A stretch of 64,000 nucleotides of DNA from a bacterium HR15 (GTDB taxonomy: Bacteria > Armatimonadota > Fimbriimonadia > Fimbriimonadales > GBS-DC): NCBI GenBank assembly GCA_002898555.1, contig BEHR01000004.1, positions 60,764-124,763 of the forward strand. Direction: 5' to 3'. Position 1 is the stretch's first letter; each line of letters begins with the position of its first letter. A model generated the notes under the pieces. That model saw nothing but the letters and a program-made list of their open reading frames with translations, did no database searches and had not been told where the DNA came from. This document shows, piece by piece, positions 1 through 8,724 of this stretch. The translations under genes were made by a program, and so were the position numbers.

Positions 1-2
1 AC

Positions 3-1484
3 TATCTGGGTTATGATTTCGCCTATAACGACCCCGACCCGATGGACGACCATGGACACGGCACGGCATGCGCCGGCATCGTGGCAGCGGCAGGCGATAA
101 TCACTTGCAGATAGCGGGGGTGGCGTTCCAGTGCAAGATTATGTGCGTCAAGATTGGGCTGTCAAACGGCTATAGCTACGATTCGATGTTTGCGCCCGGC
201 GTGATTTATGCGGCGCGTATGGGGGCGAAGGTGCAGAGCATTAGCTACTTCAGTGACGATTTGACGCCTGCGCTGCGTGCTGCCACCGACTATGCATGGC
301 AACTTGGCTCGCTGTTGGTCGTCGCGGCGGGCAACTACAACGAGCCGTTGCCGCTCTATCCTGCAGGGTATGACCGCGCGGTGGGTGTGGCAGCAAGCAC
401 CTCGTCGGACCGCAAGGCGGGCTTTTCCAACATGGGCAGCTGGGTGGATGTGGCGGCGCCTGGAGTGGGCATTTACGCCACCACATGGGGCGGCGGCTAC
501 ACCGATTCGTTCGCGGGCACTTCCGCTGCCGCGCCCAACGCCGCCGGGGTCGCTGCCCTCCTCTGGTCCTGGATGCCGAATGCCCGCATCGAGACCATTC
601 GCGAGGCGCTGGAATACTCCGCAGAGGTCATCCCCGACCCGGCAGCAGGTGCTTATGTCAACTACGGGCGCGTGAACGCCGATCGGGCGTTGCGCTTCCT
701 GCGCGAGGCAACCTTGCTACCCGACGGATTCGCCCTCTGGAACCCGATTCAACCTGCCATTCATTGGGTCAGTCCGCACCGTATCCCCTACGAAGGGGGA
801 CGCGTGACCATCGGAGGACGCTACTTCGGATGGAACCCACTGTGGGGGCGTGTGATGCTGAACAACCAGCGGTTGCAAGTGCTGGAGTGGACAGATGGCA
901 AGCTCGTCGTCTGGGTTCCACGCGGTGCGCGATCGGGCTGGCTGCAGGTCGTGGTACGCGGCGTTCCGAGCAACCGCATCTGGCTGGAGTACCATTATTC
1001 GGCTCGCAGACGCGGCGCCGCTCCCACCGACCGCCAGATTAAGGGCTACCTGTCCGGTGCCTCCGTATCGGGCGGATTTAACGAGCTGCGCGCGGCGGAT
1101 GGGCAGGCGTTGATTGCCGATGCACGCGACGATAGTGGGGATCTGGTGCTGTACCTGCTTGTGCGCGGGCTGGAAAAGAATCGCATCCGGGGCGCCTTAC
1201 GCCTGACCTATCGGCGCATGGGACAGAACCTGACGCCTGGCGCCACCGAACAGGTTCAACTCTATAACTTCGCCAGCGGCAGCTACCCTTATGGCACCTT
1301 CACCACCGTGTTGGACACTTCGCCACCCACCGATGGCTACCAGACCATCACGATTACCTTGCCTGGCGACCCGGCGCAATATGTGTCCTATGAGGGCGAC
1401 CTGTTTGTGCGCGTGCTGATTTCGGGTGCGGGCGCGAACGGGCAGCTCTGGATTGACCAGATGCTATTCGAGTGGGAGGAGTAA
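3..1484 (+). CDS. S8 subtilisin-like serine protease (5' end outside window)
   Basis: The frame is open from the window edge, so the signal peptide and catalytic Asp lie upstream. The visible part carries the catalytic His motif HGHGTACAGI (codons about 17-26), the oxyanion-hole Asn in VVAAGNYN and the catalytic Ser in FAGTSAAAPNAAG (Ser codon at 522-524). About 300 residues follow the catalytic domain: an IPT/TIG-like beta domain around nt 780-990 and a beta-rich C-terminal domain. It is probably a secreted thermitase/fervidolysin-like protease; substrate unknown. The stop codon TAA at 1482-1484 abuts an inverted-repeat element and may belong to its target duplication. Confidence 0.9.
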   Translation, partial: YLGYDFAYNDPDPMDDHGHGTACAGIVAAAGDNHLQIAGVAFQCKIMCVKIGLSNGYSYDSMFAPGVIYAARMGAKVQSISYFSDDLTPALRAATDYAWQLGSLLVVAAGNYNEPLPLYPAGYDRAVGVAASTSSDRKAGFSNMGSWVDVAAPGVGIYATTWGGGYTDSFAGTSAAAPNAAGVAALLWSWMPNARIETIREALEYSAEVIPDPAAGAYVNYGRVNADRALRFLREATLLPDGFALWNPIQPAIHWVSPHRIPYEGGRVTIGGRYFGWNPLWGRVMLNNQRLQVLEWTDGKLVVWVPRGARSGWLQVVVRGVPSNRIWLEYHYSARRRGAAPTDRQIKGYLSGASVSGGFNELRAADGQALIADARDDSGDLVLYLLVRGLEKNRIRGALRLTYRRMGQNLTPGATEQVQLYNFASGSYPYGTFTTVLDTSPPTDGYQTITITLPGDPAQYVSYEGDLFVRVLISGAGANGQLWIDQMLFEWEE

Positions 1485-1722
1485 GAGGCTGTTTAAAAAC
1501 TGGAGTTAAAGGAGATGGGCAGGCATTCACGCTGGAGCATTTTGGAGGGCGAGGCTCCCGCCGAGCCGAATCTGGAGGGCGAGGCTTCCGCCGAGCCGTT
1601 CCAACCGACGCCGCACTAAGACAGGATTGTCTTCGTCACGCATGTCGGCTCGCGTGGACGCTCGCCCACTGTGAGTTTCGGGCAGATGCGCCAGCCTGTC
1701 CCTACCATTCTTAAACAGTCTC
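1485..1722. mobile_element. Small non-coding insertion-like element with terminal inverted repeats
   Basis: The left end reads GAGGCTGTTTAAAAA (1485-1499). The reverse complement of the right end (1708-1722) reads GAGACTGTTTAAGAA, matching at 13 of 15 positions. TAA flanks both sides (1482-1484 and 1723-1725), like the 3-bp target duplication of some IS5-group elements. No transposase frame is visible in the roughly 238 bp, so this would be a MITE or a deletion derivative. It contains two copies of the GGAGGGCGAGGC repeat. Confidence 0.5.
1543..1598 (+). repeat. Two tandem copies of GGAGGGCGAGGC-type repeat (family D)
   Basis: Two 26-bp copies at 1543-1568 and 1573-1598 differ at one base and are 30 bp apart. 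Each starts TGGAGGGCGAGGC and ends CCGCCGAGCCG, giving a partly self-complementary unit. Related copies are at 18749-18774 and, inside a coding region, at 53445-53547. Confidence 0.75.
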
Positions 1723-1811
1723 TAACACCTATTCTCAACGGGCATTCACAGCAAAATTTCCGTAATGAATTGCTCAACCGTCTTTAAGCAGGAATCGCAG
1801 GGCAGATAGTG

Positions 1812-1817
1812 TATAAT
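1812..1817 (+). promoter_or_regulatory. -10 box TATAAT of the DUF1501 gene
   Basis: A perfect TATAAT lies 16 bp before the ATG at 1834. No convincing -35 hexamer is seen at 16-19 bp. The ribosome site GGAGG (1824-1828) falls close to the predicted transcription start, so the leader would be only about 10 nt. Confidence 0.55.
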
Positions 1818-1833
1818 AAGCGTGGAGGCGGCG

Positions 1834-3279
1834 ATGCGCTCACAGAAACTGGATCAGGAGACTTTGAAACTCATTACGCGCCGGCACTTCTTTCGGATGT
1901 GCGGCTATGGCATTGGTGCGCTTGCGCTCAATGCCCTGCTGAATGAGAAGCTGTTCGCTGCGATCGACCCGCTTGCACCCAAACCGCCCCATTTCAAGCC
2001 TCGGGCAAAACACATCATTTTCCTCTTTATGGCGGGCGCGCCTTCCCAGATCGATCTTTTTGATTACAAACCCACCTTGCAGCGCTATGACGGGCAGCCT
2101 TGCCCCGAAAGCCTCATTCAGGGGGAGCGGTTCGCCTTTATCAAAGGGCGTCCTATCTTGCTTGGCTCACCCTATCGATTCAGCAAGCATGGCAAATCGG
2201 GGCAGGAGATTTCCGAGCTGCTGCCCCATATCGCCAGTGTCGCGGACGACATTTGCATTATCCGTTCCATGCAAACGGATCAGTTCAACCATGCCCCTGC
2301 GCAAATCTATATGAACACAGGGCATCAGCTGCCTGGGCGCCCCAGCATGGGGTCCTGGCTCACTTATGGGCTGGGCACGGAGAATCGCGACCTGCCCGGC
2401 TTTATCGTGCTGATTTCGGGCGCGAATCGCCCCGACGGGGGGCACGCCTGCTGGAGCAGTGGCTTCTTGCCTACCGTCTATCAGGGCGTCGAACTGCGCA
2501 GTAAAGGCGACCCTGTGCTCTATGTGTCGAATCCCGACGGCATCGACATCGAAACGCGCCGCGAGACCATCGAAGCCATCAGCGATCTGAACCGCATGAA
2601 GCTTGAAACGGTGGGCGACCCCGAAATAGAGACGCGCATTAACGCCTACGAGCTGGCGTACCGCATGCAAAGCAGCGTGCCCGAACTGATGGACATCAGC
2701 AAGGAACCAGAGCATATCCACCAGCTCTACGGCACGACGCCGGGCAAGCCCTCCTTCGCGAATAACTGTCTGTTGGCACGGCGGTTGGTGGAACGGGGCG
2801 TTCGGTTTGTACAGCTCTACCATCGTGGCTGGGATCATCACGGCGCGTCGGAGGGTGACAGCATCTCGAAAGCTCTACCGCGCCTCTGCAGCGAAGTGGA
2901 TCGCGCCTGCGCCGCGCTGATTATCGACCTCAAGCAGCGTGGCTTGCTGGATGAGACGCTCATTATCTGGGGCGGTGAGTTTGGGCGGACACCGATGAAA
3001 GAGGGGCGTGGCGGTTCCACTTATCTGGGGCGCGATCATCACCCGCGCGCCTTCACTATCTGGATGGCAGGTGGCGGTATCAAGCCCGGCATCACCTACG
3101 GGGCAACCGACGAACTGGGCTATCATGTGGCGGAGAACCCTGTCCATGTGCATGACCTGCACGCCACCATTCTGCACCTGATGGGCATCGACCACACACG
3201 GCTGACCTACTGGTATCAGGGGCGCAACTTCCGCCTGACCGATGTTGCCGGGCGTGTGATAGAAGATATCATTGTATAG
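1834..3279 (+). CDS. DUF1501 domain-containing protein
   Basis: The 481-residue product belongs to the DUF1501 family, which is distantly related to the sulfatase/alkaline phosphatase fold and common in Planctomycetes, Armatimonadetes and Bacteroidetes. Family-typical segments are [15 protein letters not shown] near the N-terminus, [25 protein letters not shown], and [11 protein letters not shown] with a following GRDHHP. The N-terminus ([21 protein letters not shown]) resembles a Tat-type export signal. The ATG at 1834 is preferred over the GTG at 1822 because GGAGG sits five bases before it. The next gene starts on the base after the stop codon, suggesting co-transcription. Its biochemical role is not established. 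Confidence 0.88.
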   Translation: MRSQKLDQETLKLITRRHFFRMCGYGIGALALNALLNEKLFAAIDPLAPKPPHFKPRAKHIIFLFMAGAPSQIDLFDYKPTLQRYDGQPCPESLIQGERFAFIKGRPILLGSPYRFSKHGKSGQEISELLPHIASVADDICIIRSMQTDQFNHAPAQIYMNTGHQLPGRPSMGSWLTYGLGTENRDLPGFIVLISGANRPDGGHACWSSGFLPTVYQGVELRSKGDPVLYVSNPDGIDIETRRETIEAISDLNRMKLETVGDPEIETRINAYELAYRMQSSVPELMDISKEPEHIHQLYGTTPGKPSFANNCLLARRLVERGVRFVQLYHRGWDHHGASEGDSISKALPRLCSEVDRACAALIIDLKQRGLLDETLIIWGGEFGRTPMKEGRGGSTYLGRDHHPRAFTIWMAGGGIKPGITYGATDELGYHVAENPVHVHDLHATILHLMGIDHTRLTYWYQGRNFRLTDVAGRVIEDIIV

Positions 3280-4179
3280 ATGCTACCTTTTGTCGGCATA
3301 GCGACTTTTTTACGGGCACCCTATCGCCCGCTGAGCGAGGCGTGGCAGGCAGAGGTGGGACTTTTGGGCGTGCCGTTCGATATCACCGTCGGCTACCGAC
3401 CGGGGGCACGGTTCGCCCCGCAGGCGGTTCGGCAGGCAAGCCTGCGCTATGCCCTCTCGCCAGACGGTTATTATCATCCCCGCTCTGGCTGGCGGCTCAA
3501 AGGGGTTCAGGTGGTGGATGCAGGCGATGTGGATATCCCCACGCTGAATTACGAGCTGGCTTTTGAGCGCATCACCCATGCGGCGCGTGCCCTGCGTCAG
3601 CATGTGCAGCTTCCGCTCTATGTCGGGGGCGACCACAGCATCTCCTACCCCCTCCTGCTCGCTTATGAGGATGTCCCGGAGCTGCATGTTGTGCAGCTCG
3701 ATGCTCATCTGGATTTCAGCAACGAGCGGGATGGCACACGCTACTCGAACTCCAGCCCTTTCCGTCGCGCGGTAGAAGCCCTTCCCAATCTGAAGCACAT
3801 CACCACCATCGGACTGCGTGGGGTACGCTTTGACCCCGAAGCGGTGCAGGCAGCTCAGGCACGCGGGCATACACAGGTTTTCCGCGAGGAATGGGCGACG
3901 CTGAACCCTGCCGAGATATTGCCCACGGGACAGCGGGTCTACCTCTCTATGGATGTCGATGTGCTTGATCCTGCGCTGCTACCCGCCACGAGCAGCCCAG
4001 AACCCGATGGGTTGAGCTTCCGCGAGGCGGCGCAGATTATCCAGTGGGTCGCGCAACACAACACCCTCGTCGGTGTTGATCTGGTGGAGCTAACCCCCCA
4101 TTTAGACCCTTCCGGCAACAGTGCGCTCGTTGCGACACGCCTGCTGCTGGAGGTGATGCTCTCTGTTTTCTCGCCCTGA
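3280..4179 (+). CDS. Arginase/agmatinase-family ureohydrolase
   Basis: This 299-residue ureohydrolase hydrolyses a guanidino compound (agmatine, arginine or a relative) with a di-manganese centre. Metal ligands are visible: GGDHS (His119), DAHLD (Asp141, His143, Asp145) and SMDVDVLDP (Asp225, Asp227). Length is typical of agmatinases. The start codon directly follows the upstream stop codon, so translational coupling is likely. Substrate cannot be assigned from sequence; agmatinase (speB) or formimidoylglutamase-like activity are alternatives. Confidence 0.88.
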   Translation: MLPFVGIATFLRAPYRPLSEAWQAEVGLLGVPFDITVGYRPGARFAPQAVRQASLRYALSPDGYYHPRSGWRLKGVQVVDAGDVDIPTLNYELAFERITHAARALRQHVQLPLYVGGDHSISYPLLLAYEDVPELHVVQLDAHLDFSNERDGTRYSNSSPFRRAVEALPNLKHITTIGLRGVRFDPEAVQAAQARGHTQVFREEWATLNPAEILPTGQRVYLSMDVDVLDPALLPATSSPEPDGLSFREAAQIIQWVAQHNTLVGVDLVELTPHLDPSGNSALVATRLLLEVMLSVFSP

Positions 4180-4183
4180 TGCG

Positions 4184-4768
4184 ATGGAAGTCATGCAACC
4201 GCTGCCCGTCGCGTTCTATTTGCAGCCGACCGTAGAGGTTGCGCGGCAATTGCTTGGGCAATGGCTCGTGGTGCAGACCGCCGAGGGCTGGGTTGGGGGG
4301 CGTATCGTGGAAGCCGAAGCCTATCGGCAAGATGACCCCGCCAGCCATAGCTATCGCGGGCGAACGGAGCGCAACGCCCCGATGTTCGGTCCACCCGCCA
4401 CCGCCTATGTCTATCTGATTTATGGCGTTCACGAGTGCTTTAATGCGGTGTGCCAGCCAGAGGGCATTGGGGAGGCGGTGCTGATCCGTGCGCTGGAACC
4501 CTGCTTCGGATGGGAATGGATGCGTCGCCGGCGACCGCATGCGCCCGATCATGCCCTCTGCCGCGGGCCGGGCAACCTCTGCCGTGCGCTGGGTATCACC
4601 CGTGCCCTCAACGGCGAATCGCTGATTACAGGCAGGATACGCATCCTGCAAGGCGACCCCCTGCCCGACTCGAAAGTGCTTTGCACTCCACGCATTGGAG
4701 TGCGTCAGGCGAAAGATCGCCTCTGGCGATTCTGCGAACTGGGTAGTCCTTATGTGTCAGGGAGATAA
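4184..4768 (+). CDS. mpg: DNA-3-methyladenine glycosylase (AAG/MPG family)
   Basis: A base-excision-repair glycosylase of the AAG/MPG type, 194 residues. Conserved segments include ARQLLGQWLV, GRIVEAEAYRQDDPASHSYRG with the catalytic Glu, RNAPMFGPPATAYVYLIYG, and RGPGNLCRALGI. It removes alkylated purines such as 3-methyladenine. It starts five bases after the ureohydrolase stop codon and probably shares its transcript. Length is normal for bacterial members. Confidence 0.92.
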   Translation: MEVMQPLPVAFYLQPTVEVARQLLGQWLVVQTAEGWVGGRIVEAEAYRQDDPASHSYRGRTERNAPMFGPPATAYVYLIYGVHECFNAVCQPEGIGEAVLIRALEPCFGWEWMRRRRPHAPDHALCRGPGNLCRALGITRALNGESLITGRIRILQGDPLPDSKVLCTPRIGVRQAKDRLWRFCELGSPYVSGR

Positions 4769-4868
4769 GGATTGAAAAAAGCCCCCTCACGGGGTATCAT
4801 GCTAAGAGCAGGGATAGGGTTTGACAGGACTGGAAGCCCTGCCAAACTTTATAAGCGAGTGAAAGCCG

Positions 4869-5345
4869 ATGAACGACCAGCCTGACGCGCTTTTGCAAGC
4901 GAAGCGGGCTGCACTGCGCTTGCTGCGTATGCGTGACTACTCGCGGCAAGAGATGGCAGTGCGACTACGCGCGAAAGGCTTTTCGGAGTCGGTCGTGCAG
5001 CGCACGCTCGAATGGCTGGTGCAGGAACGCTGGCTTTCCGATGAGCGTGTTGCTCAACGATTAGCCGAGCGACTGGAACATGAGCAGCCCTCCGGCTGGC
5101 GGCGCATTGAACAGGAGTTTGAACAGCGTGGTTTATCACCGCCTGCCATGCTGGAGAGTGACGAAGAAAGCCGTGCGCTCAAAGCGTTGCAGATGCGATT
5201 TGGTGATGCCCAGCCGCCCACCGACGAGCGCGACATCGCCCGCTGGTTCCGCTTCTTGCTGAACCGCGGGTTCGAGCCAGAGGTTGCCCGCAGCGCGCTC
5301 CGCCGATGGAACCCATTCTTGAGCGACGCGCGTATCGAAGAGTAG
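4869..5345 (+). CDS. recX: Regulatory protein RecX
   Basis: A small helical protein (158 residues) with the three-helix repeats of RecX, which binds and modulates RecA filaments. Family features are RLLRMRDYSRQEMAVRLRAKG, WLVQERWLSDERVAQRLAERL and the C-terminal RFLLNRGFEPEVARSALR. recA is not in the window, so this copy is not in a recA-recX operon here. The 100-bp gap before it has TTGACA (4821) and TATAAG (4850), but a 23-bp spacing makes that pair unlikely as a promoter. It lies upstream of rny on the same strand. Confidence 0.88.
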   Translation: MNDQPDALLQAKRAALRLLRMRDYSRQEMAVRLRAKGFSESVVQRTLEWLVQERWLSDERVAQRLAERLEHEQPSGWRRIEQEFEQRGLSPPAMLESDEESRALKALQMRFGDAQPPTDERDIARWFRFLLNRGFEPEVARSALRRWNPFLSDARIEE

Positions 5346-5413
5346 CACCGGGCAGCCATGTTCCGCATGCTCGATCTGCCCAACAAGTCCAGCATGCCCG
5401 ACTCTGGACAGGT

Positions 5414-5464
5414 GAAATTTTTTCTCTGGGGTACTCCGCGCAGCGGGGTCAGAGAAAAAATTTC
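5414..5464. repeat. Palindromic repeat, family A (simple form)
   Basis: Perfect 15-bp arms, GAAATTTTTTCTCTG (5414-5428) and CAGAGAAAAAATTTC (5450-5464), enclose a 21-nt loop that itself pairs (ACTCCGC with GCGGGGT). The element ends one base before the AGGAGG ribosome site of rny, so its RNA hairpin would sit in the rny leader. The loop matches that of the copy at 36086-36140 in reverse orientation (17 of 21 bases). Confidence 0.9.
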
Positions 5465-5479
5465 AGGAGGAAATCGCTG

Positions 5480-7075
5480 ATGGAAACCATTTTCTGGATC
5501 GGGGCTATTGTGATTGCAACGGGTTTATCTGCAGGCATCGCTTATGCGTTCGCGGCGAAGCAATTCAAGCAACGCCTCGTAGCGCAGGCAGATGAATGGA
5601 TTCGGCAGGCACAACAGCAGTTGCAAGAGGCACAACAGCAGCAGACGGCAATAGAACAGGCACGCGCCCAGTTCGAACGCGAGCGCGAAACGCTGATGCG
5701 CGAGACCATGCTCAAAGCGCGAGAGGAGGCGCATCGCATCATCGAGCAAGCCGAGCAGGAAGCCCGCGAGAAGCGCAGCGAAGTGTTGCGCCTCGAACAG
5801 CGACTGCTCCAGCGCGAGGAACTGCTGGAACATCGCTTCGAACTGCTGGAGCAAAAGGAAGAAGCGTTGATGGAGCGGGAAGCCCTGCTGACAAAGAAGC
5901 AGGGCGAGCTGCGCGAGTTGACCGCGCAACGCCGATTCGAGCTGGAGCGTATCAGCGGCATGACCGCTGATCAGGCGCGTGAAATGCTCCTGCGCGAGAT
6001 ACGCGATGAACTCGAACATGAAGCCGCGATCCTCGCCCGCCAGATCGAAGAGGAGACGCGCCGCGATGCCGAGCGACGCGCTCGCCAAATCATTCTCGAC
6101 ACCATCCAGCGCTGCGTGGTGGAGCATGTTGGAGCGAACACCATCACCGTGGTACACCTGCCCAGCGACGAAATGAAAGGGCGTATCATCGGGCGCGAAG
6201 GGCGGAATGTCCGCCATTTCGAGCATGTCACGGGCGTCGATGTGATTATCGACGACACCCCCGAAGCGGTGGTGCTTTCCTCGTTTGACCCTGTGCGGCG
6301 CGAAATCGCCCGTCTGACCCTGGTGAACCTTATCCAAGATGGACGCATCCACCCCGCACGCATCGAGGAAGAGTATGAGCGCGCTCGCGTGGAAATCGAA
6401 CGGCGCGTATGGCAAGCCGGCGAGGAAGCCGTGCTGCAAGTGGGACTAACGGGCATACATCCCGAAATCGTGCGTACATTGGGCAAACTGCGCTACCGCA
6501 CCAGCTACGCCCAGAATGTGCTGGACCACTCCATCGAGGTGGCGCAGCTGGCAGGACTGCTCGCCGCGGAACTGAGGCTGGATACCCGTATCGTCAAGCG
6601 TGCCGCCCTGCTGCACGACATCGGCAAAGCGCTCGATAACGCCTCCGAAGGTCCCCACGCGCTGGTCGGCATGGAGTTCCTGCAGCGATATGGCGAAGCG
6701 GAAATTGTATGCAACGCCGTGGGAGCGCACCACTACGATATTGAGCCCGCCAGCCTGGAAGCCCATGTGGTGATTATCGCCGACTCGATCTCCGCCGCGC
6801 GACCGGGCGCACGACGCGAATCGCTGCAACAGTACCTGCGCCGTATGCAGGACTTGGAACGCATCGCGATGAGCTTCGAAGGCGTCGAGAAGGTGTACGC
6901 GATTCACGCAGGGCGCGAGGTGCGCGTGCTGGTCAAGCCGAACGAAGTGGACGACCTACGCGCCCACCAGCTCGCCCGCGAAATCGCCCACAAGATTCAA
7001 TCGGAGCTGGAGTATCCTGGGCAGGTGAAGGTAACGGTCATCCGAGAGGTGCGCGCGCATCATATTGCTCACTGA
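5480..7075 (+). CDS. rny: Ribonuclease Y
   Basis: RNase Y is the membrane-anchored endoribonuclease that starts mRNA decay in many bacteria lacking RNase E. The 531-residue protein has an N-terminal membrane helix (residues about 4-26), a long Glu/Arg/Gln-rich coiled coil, a KH RNA-binding domain (KGRIIGREGRNVRHFE) and an HD phosphodiesterase domain (LLHDIGKALD). Length matches the family (about 520). The frame is open further upstream, but ATG 5480 is chosen because AGGAGG (5465-5470) precedes it and the membrane anchor starts there. A family-A palindrome lies just before the ribosome site. Confidence 0.95.
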   Translation: METIFWIGAIVIATGLSAGIAYAFAAKQFKQRLVAQADEWIRQAQQQLQEAQQQQTAIEQARAQFERERETLMRETMLKAREEAHRIIEQAEQEAREKRSEVLRLEQRLLQREELLEHRFELLEQKEEALMEREALLTKKQGELRELTAQRRFELERISGMTADQAREMLLREIRDELEHEAAILARQIEEETRRDAERRARQIILDTIQRCVVEHVGANTITVVHLPSDEMKGRIIGREGRNVRHFEHVTGVDVIIDDTPEAVVLSSFDPVRREIARLTLVNLIQDGRIHPARIEEEYERARVEIERRVWQAGEEAVLQVGLTGIHPEIVRTLGKLRYRTSYAQNVLDHSIEVAQLAGLLAAELRLDTRIVKRAALLHDIGKALDNASEGPHALVGMEFLQRYGEAEIVCNAVGAHHYDIEPASLEAHVVIIADSISAARPGARRESLQQYLRRMQDLERIAMSFEGVEKVYAIHAGREVRVLVKPNEVDDLRAHQLAREIAHKIQSELEYPGQVKVTVIREVRAHHIAH

Positions 7076-7083
7076 CGGCGGAA

Positions 7084-7506
7084 AGCAGGTATAATTCGCT
7101 ATATGAAGCGGGCAAGCAGCTGGATGGACGCTACGGATTGCATCATCCCAAGCGAGCCGCTCAAGTAAAGCAGTTCTATGACGACTTCTCCGAATGCTTC
7201 CTTGAAATCACACGCGTAGCAAAGCCAGGAAGCCATGCCTGTTTCGTCGTCGGCAATCGCACGGTCAAAGGGGTGCGTATTCCGACCGATTTAATCCTTA
7301 TCGAAATCGCCTCTTGCTTTGGCTGGAAGCACTGTACGACCCATCATCGCCGCATTCCCAACAAGCGGATGCCACTGCGCAATAGCCCTTCCAATAAACC
7401 AGGCGAGTCGTGCGAGACGATGACTCAGGAGCATATTGTTATCCTCCGCAGGGACAAAATTTTTCCTCCGACCCACATGGGTACCCCGGAGGAAAAATTT
7501 TGGTAG
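7084..7506 (+). pseudogene. Remnant of a DNA methyltransferase (C-terminal part)
   Basis: The frame resembles the C-terminal part of an amino-methyltransferase of the N4-cytosine/N6-adenine class: QFYDDFSECFLEITRVAKPG, CFVVGNRTVKGVRIPTDLILIE, and a closing QEHIVILRR. Homology seems to begin near 7084 with no proper start codon; the first in-frame start is TTG at 7138. The catalytic (S/N/D)PP(Y/F) motif and SAM-binding motif are absent. The frame then runs into a palindromic repeat (7455-7502), which supplies its last 16 codons. It is most likely a dead fragment of a restriction-modification system. Confidence 0.6.
7455..7502. repeat. Palindromic repeat, family B (stand-alone)
   Basis: Perfect 16-bp arms CAAAATTTTTCCTCCG (7455-7470) and CGGAGGAAAAATTTTG (7487-7502) flank the 16-nt centre ACCCACATGGGTACCC. 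The centre is shared, with small changes, by the B copies nested at 24659-24708 and 36011-36060. It closes the methyltransferase remnant. Confidence 0.88.
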
Positions 7507-7732
7507 TGCGATGCAATCGTTGCGCGAAGAAGTGTTGGGAAATACCGGCTTCGCCTCAAAGCTTAGATGAACGAGATGCAATTAAAAAAGCCAATTTTGC
7601 CGCAGCAGCGAATGTGCGTGGATATACGGAGTTCTTCTGCACGGATTTACCGCGCCTGAGGATGGTTTGGACCGATTGATGCTTGGGGATTGCCCCGTTT
7701 GATGGCAGGGATGGGCCCATGATGAGAACGGG
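7503..7732 (+). other. Degraded stretch without an intact gene
   Basis: A 19-codon frame (ATG 7509, ending TGA near 7570) begins like a real N-terminus (MQSLREEVLGNTGF), and other frames stay open briefly to 7679, but nothing is long enough or recognisable. Its position after a methyltransferase remnant suggests debris of a neighbouring restriction gene; that is a guess. Confidence 0.3.
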
Positions 7733-7738
7733 TATACT
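7733..7738 (+). promoter_or_regulatory. -10 box TATACT of the ABC exporter operon
   Basis: TATACT precedes the operon. With the preferred GTG start at 7792 it implies a leader of about 45 nt containing GGGAGG (7776-7781). No clear -35 box is seen. Confidence 0.5.
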
Positions 7739-7791
7739 CTCTTATGGTGCCCTGCGAGGCACGAAACGCACTGATGGGAGGTTATTCGATC

Positions 7792-8724
7792 GTGAGCGAT
7801 GTGGTGATCAAAACGGTGAAACTGACCAAGCGCTACTCCAGTTGGTGGGGTAGCCAGACAGTGGAAGCCGTGAAAAACCTCGATCTGGAGGTCTATCGCG
7901 GCGAGATTTTCGGCTTTCTGGGACCGAACGGCGCAGGCAAAACGACAACGATTAAGGTGCTATTAGGTATTCTGTACCCCACTTCGGGCGAAGCCTATGT
8001 GCTGGGCAAGCCAGCAGGCGACCCAGAGACGCACCACCGCCTCAGCTATCTGCCTGAAAACCCATACTTCTACGAATATATGACAGGCAAAGAGATCCTC
8101 ACCTTCTATGCGCGACTGTTCGGTATTCCAGAGCCGGAGCGCAGTAAGCGCGTGAACCAGCTGCTGGATCGGGTTGGATTGTCCCGCGCAGCGAATCAGC
8201 CTCTGCGCAACTACTCCAAAGGCATGCTTCAGCGCATCGGACTGGCACAGTGCCTGCTGAACGACCCCGACCTGCTGATTCTGGACGAGCCGACCGCCGG
8301 GCTGGACCCAATCGCGCATATCGACATTCGCGACCTGATTCTGGAACTGCGCGAACAGGGCAAAACACTCTTCATCAGTTCGCACCAGCTGTCCGATGTG
8401 GAGATTGTGTGCGACCGGGTGGCGATTTTGAATCGGGGCGAGCTGGTGCGTATCGGCAAGCTGGAGGAACTGCTCTCCGGCGGATATGTGGAGATGATTG
8501 CCGAAAAAGTCAGCGAGAATGTGCTGGAGCCGATTCGGCAGTTGGGCGGGCGCCCCAGCTGGCACGACGGACGACTTATCGTGGAGCAGCCAGACGACGG
8601 CTCCATCGACCGCGTGATCGACCTTGTGCGGGCGAATGGGGGGCATATTATCAGTGTGAAGCCCTACCGCCGCACGCTGGAAGACCTGTTCGTGGAAACC
8701 ATTCAGGGAGGGAGAAAGCAATGA
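7792..8724 (+). CDS. ABC transporter ATP-binding protein (ABC-2 type)
   Basis: The ATPase subunit (310 residues) of an ABC-2 type exporter. It has Walker A GPNGAGKTTT, the signature NYSKGMLQRIGLAQ, Walker B LLILDEPTAGLDP and the switch His in SSHQLSD. The C-terminal 80 residues form the accessory domain common in this group. GTG 7792 is favoured over ATG 7744 and 7774 because GGGAGG stands about ten bases before it and homology starts there. Its stop codon overlaps the permease start (ATGA, 8721-8724), so the two are translationally coupled. Cargo is unknown. Confidence 0.92.
   Translation: MSDVVIKTVKLTKRYSSWWGSQTVEAVKNLDLEVYRGEIFGFLGPNGAGKTTTIKVLLGILYPTSGEAYVLGKPAGDPETHHRLSYLPENPYFYEYMTGKEILTFYARLFGIPEPERSKRVNQLLDRVGLSRAANQPLRNYSKGMLQRIGLAQCLLNDPDLLILDEPTAGLDPIAHIDIRDLILELREQGKTLFISSHQLSDVEIVCDRVAILNRGELVRIGKLEELLSGGYVEMIAEKVSENVLEPIRQLGGRPSWHDGRLIVEQPDDGSIDRVIDLVRANGGHIISVKPYRRTLEDLFVETIQGGRKQ

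Noticed and set aside
1543..1598. Possible CRISPR-like array from evenly spaced family D copies
   Set aside because: Only two copies with 4-bp spacers and no cas genes; the three copies at 53445 are coding. These are ordinary dispersed repeats.
4821..4855. TTGACA...TATAAG as a recX promoter
   Set aside because: The 23-bp spacing is too long, and no shifted -10 box gives a better fit.
5525..6439. Long minus-strand open frame (304 codons) across rny
   Set aside because: It is antisense to RNase Y. Its Leu/Phe-rich content merely mirrors the Gln/Glu codons of the coiled coil, and it has no promoter or ribosome site.
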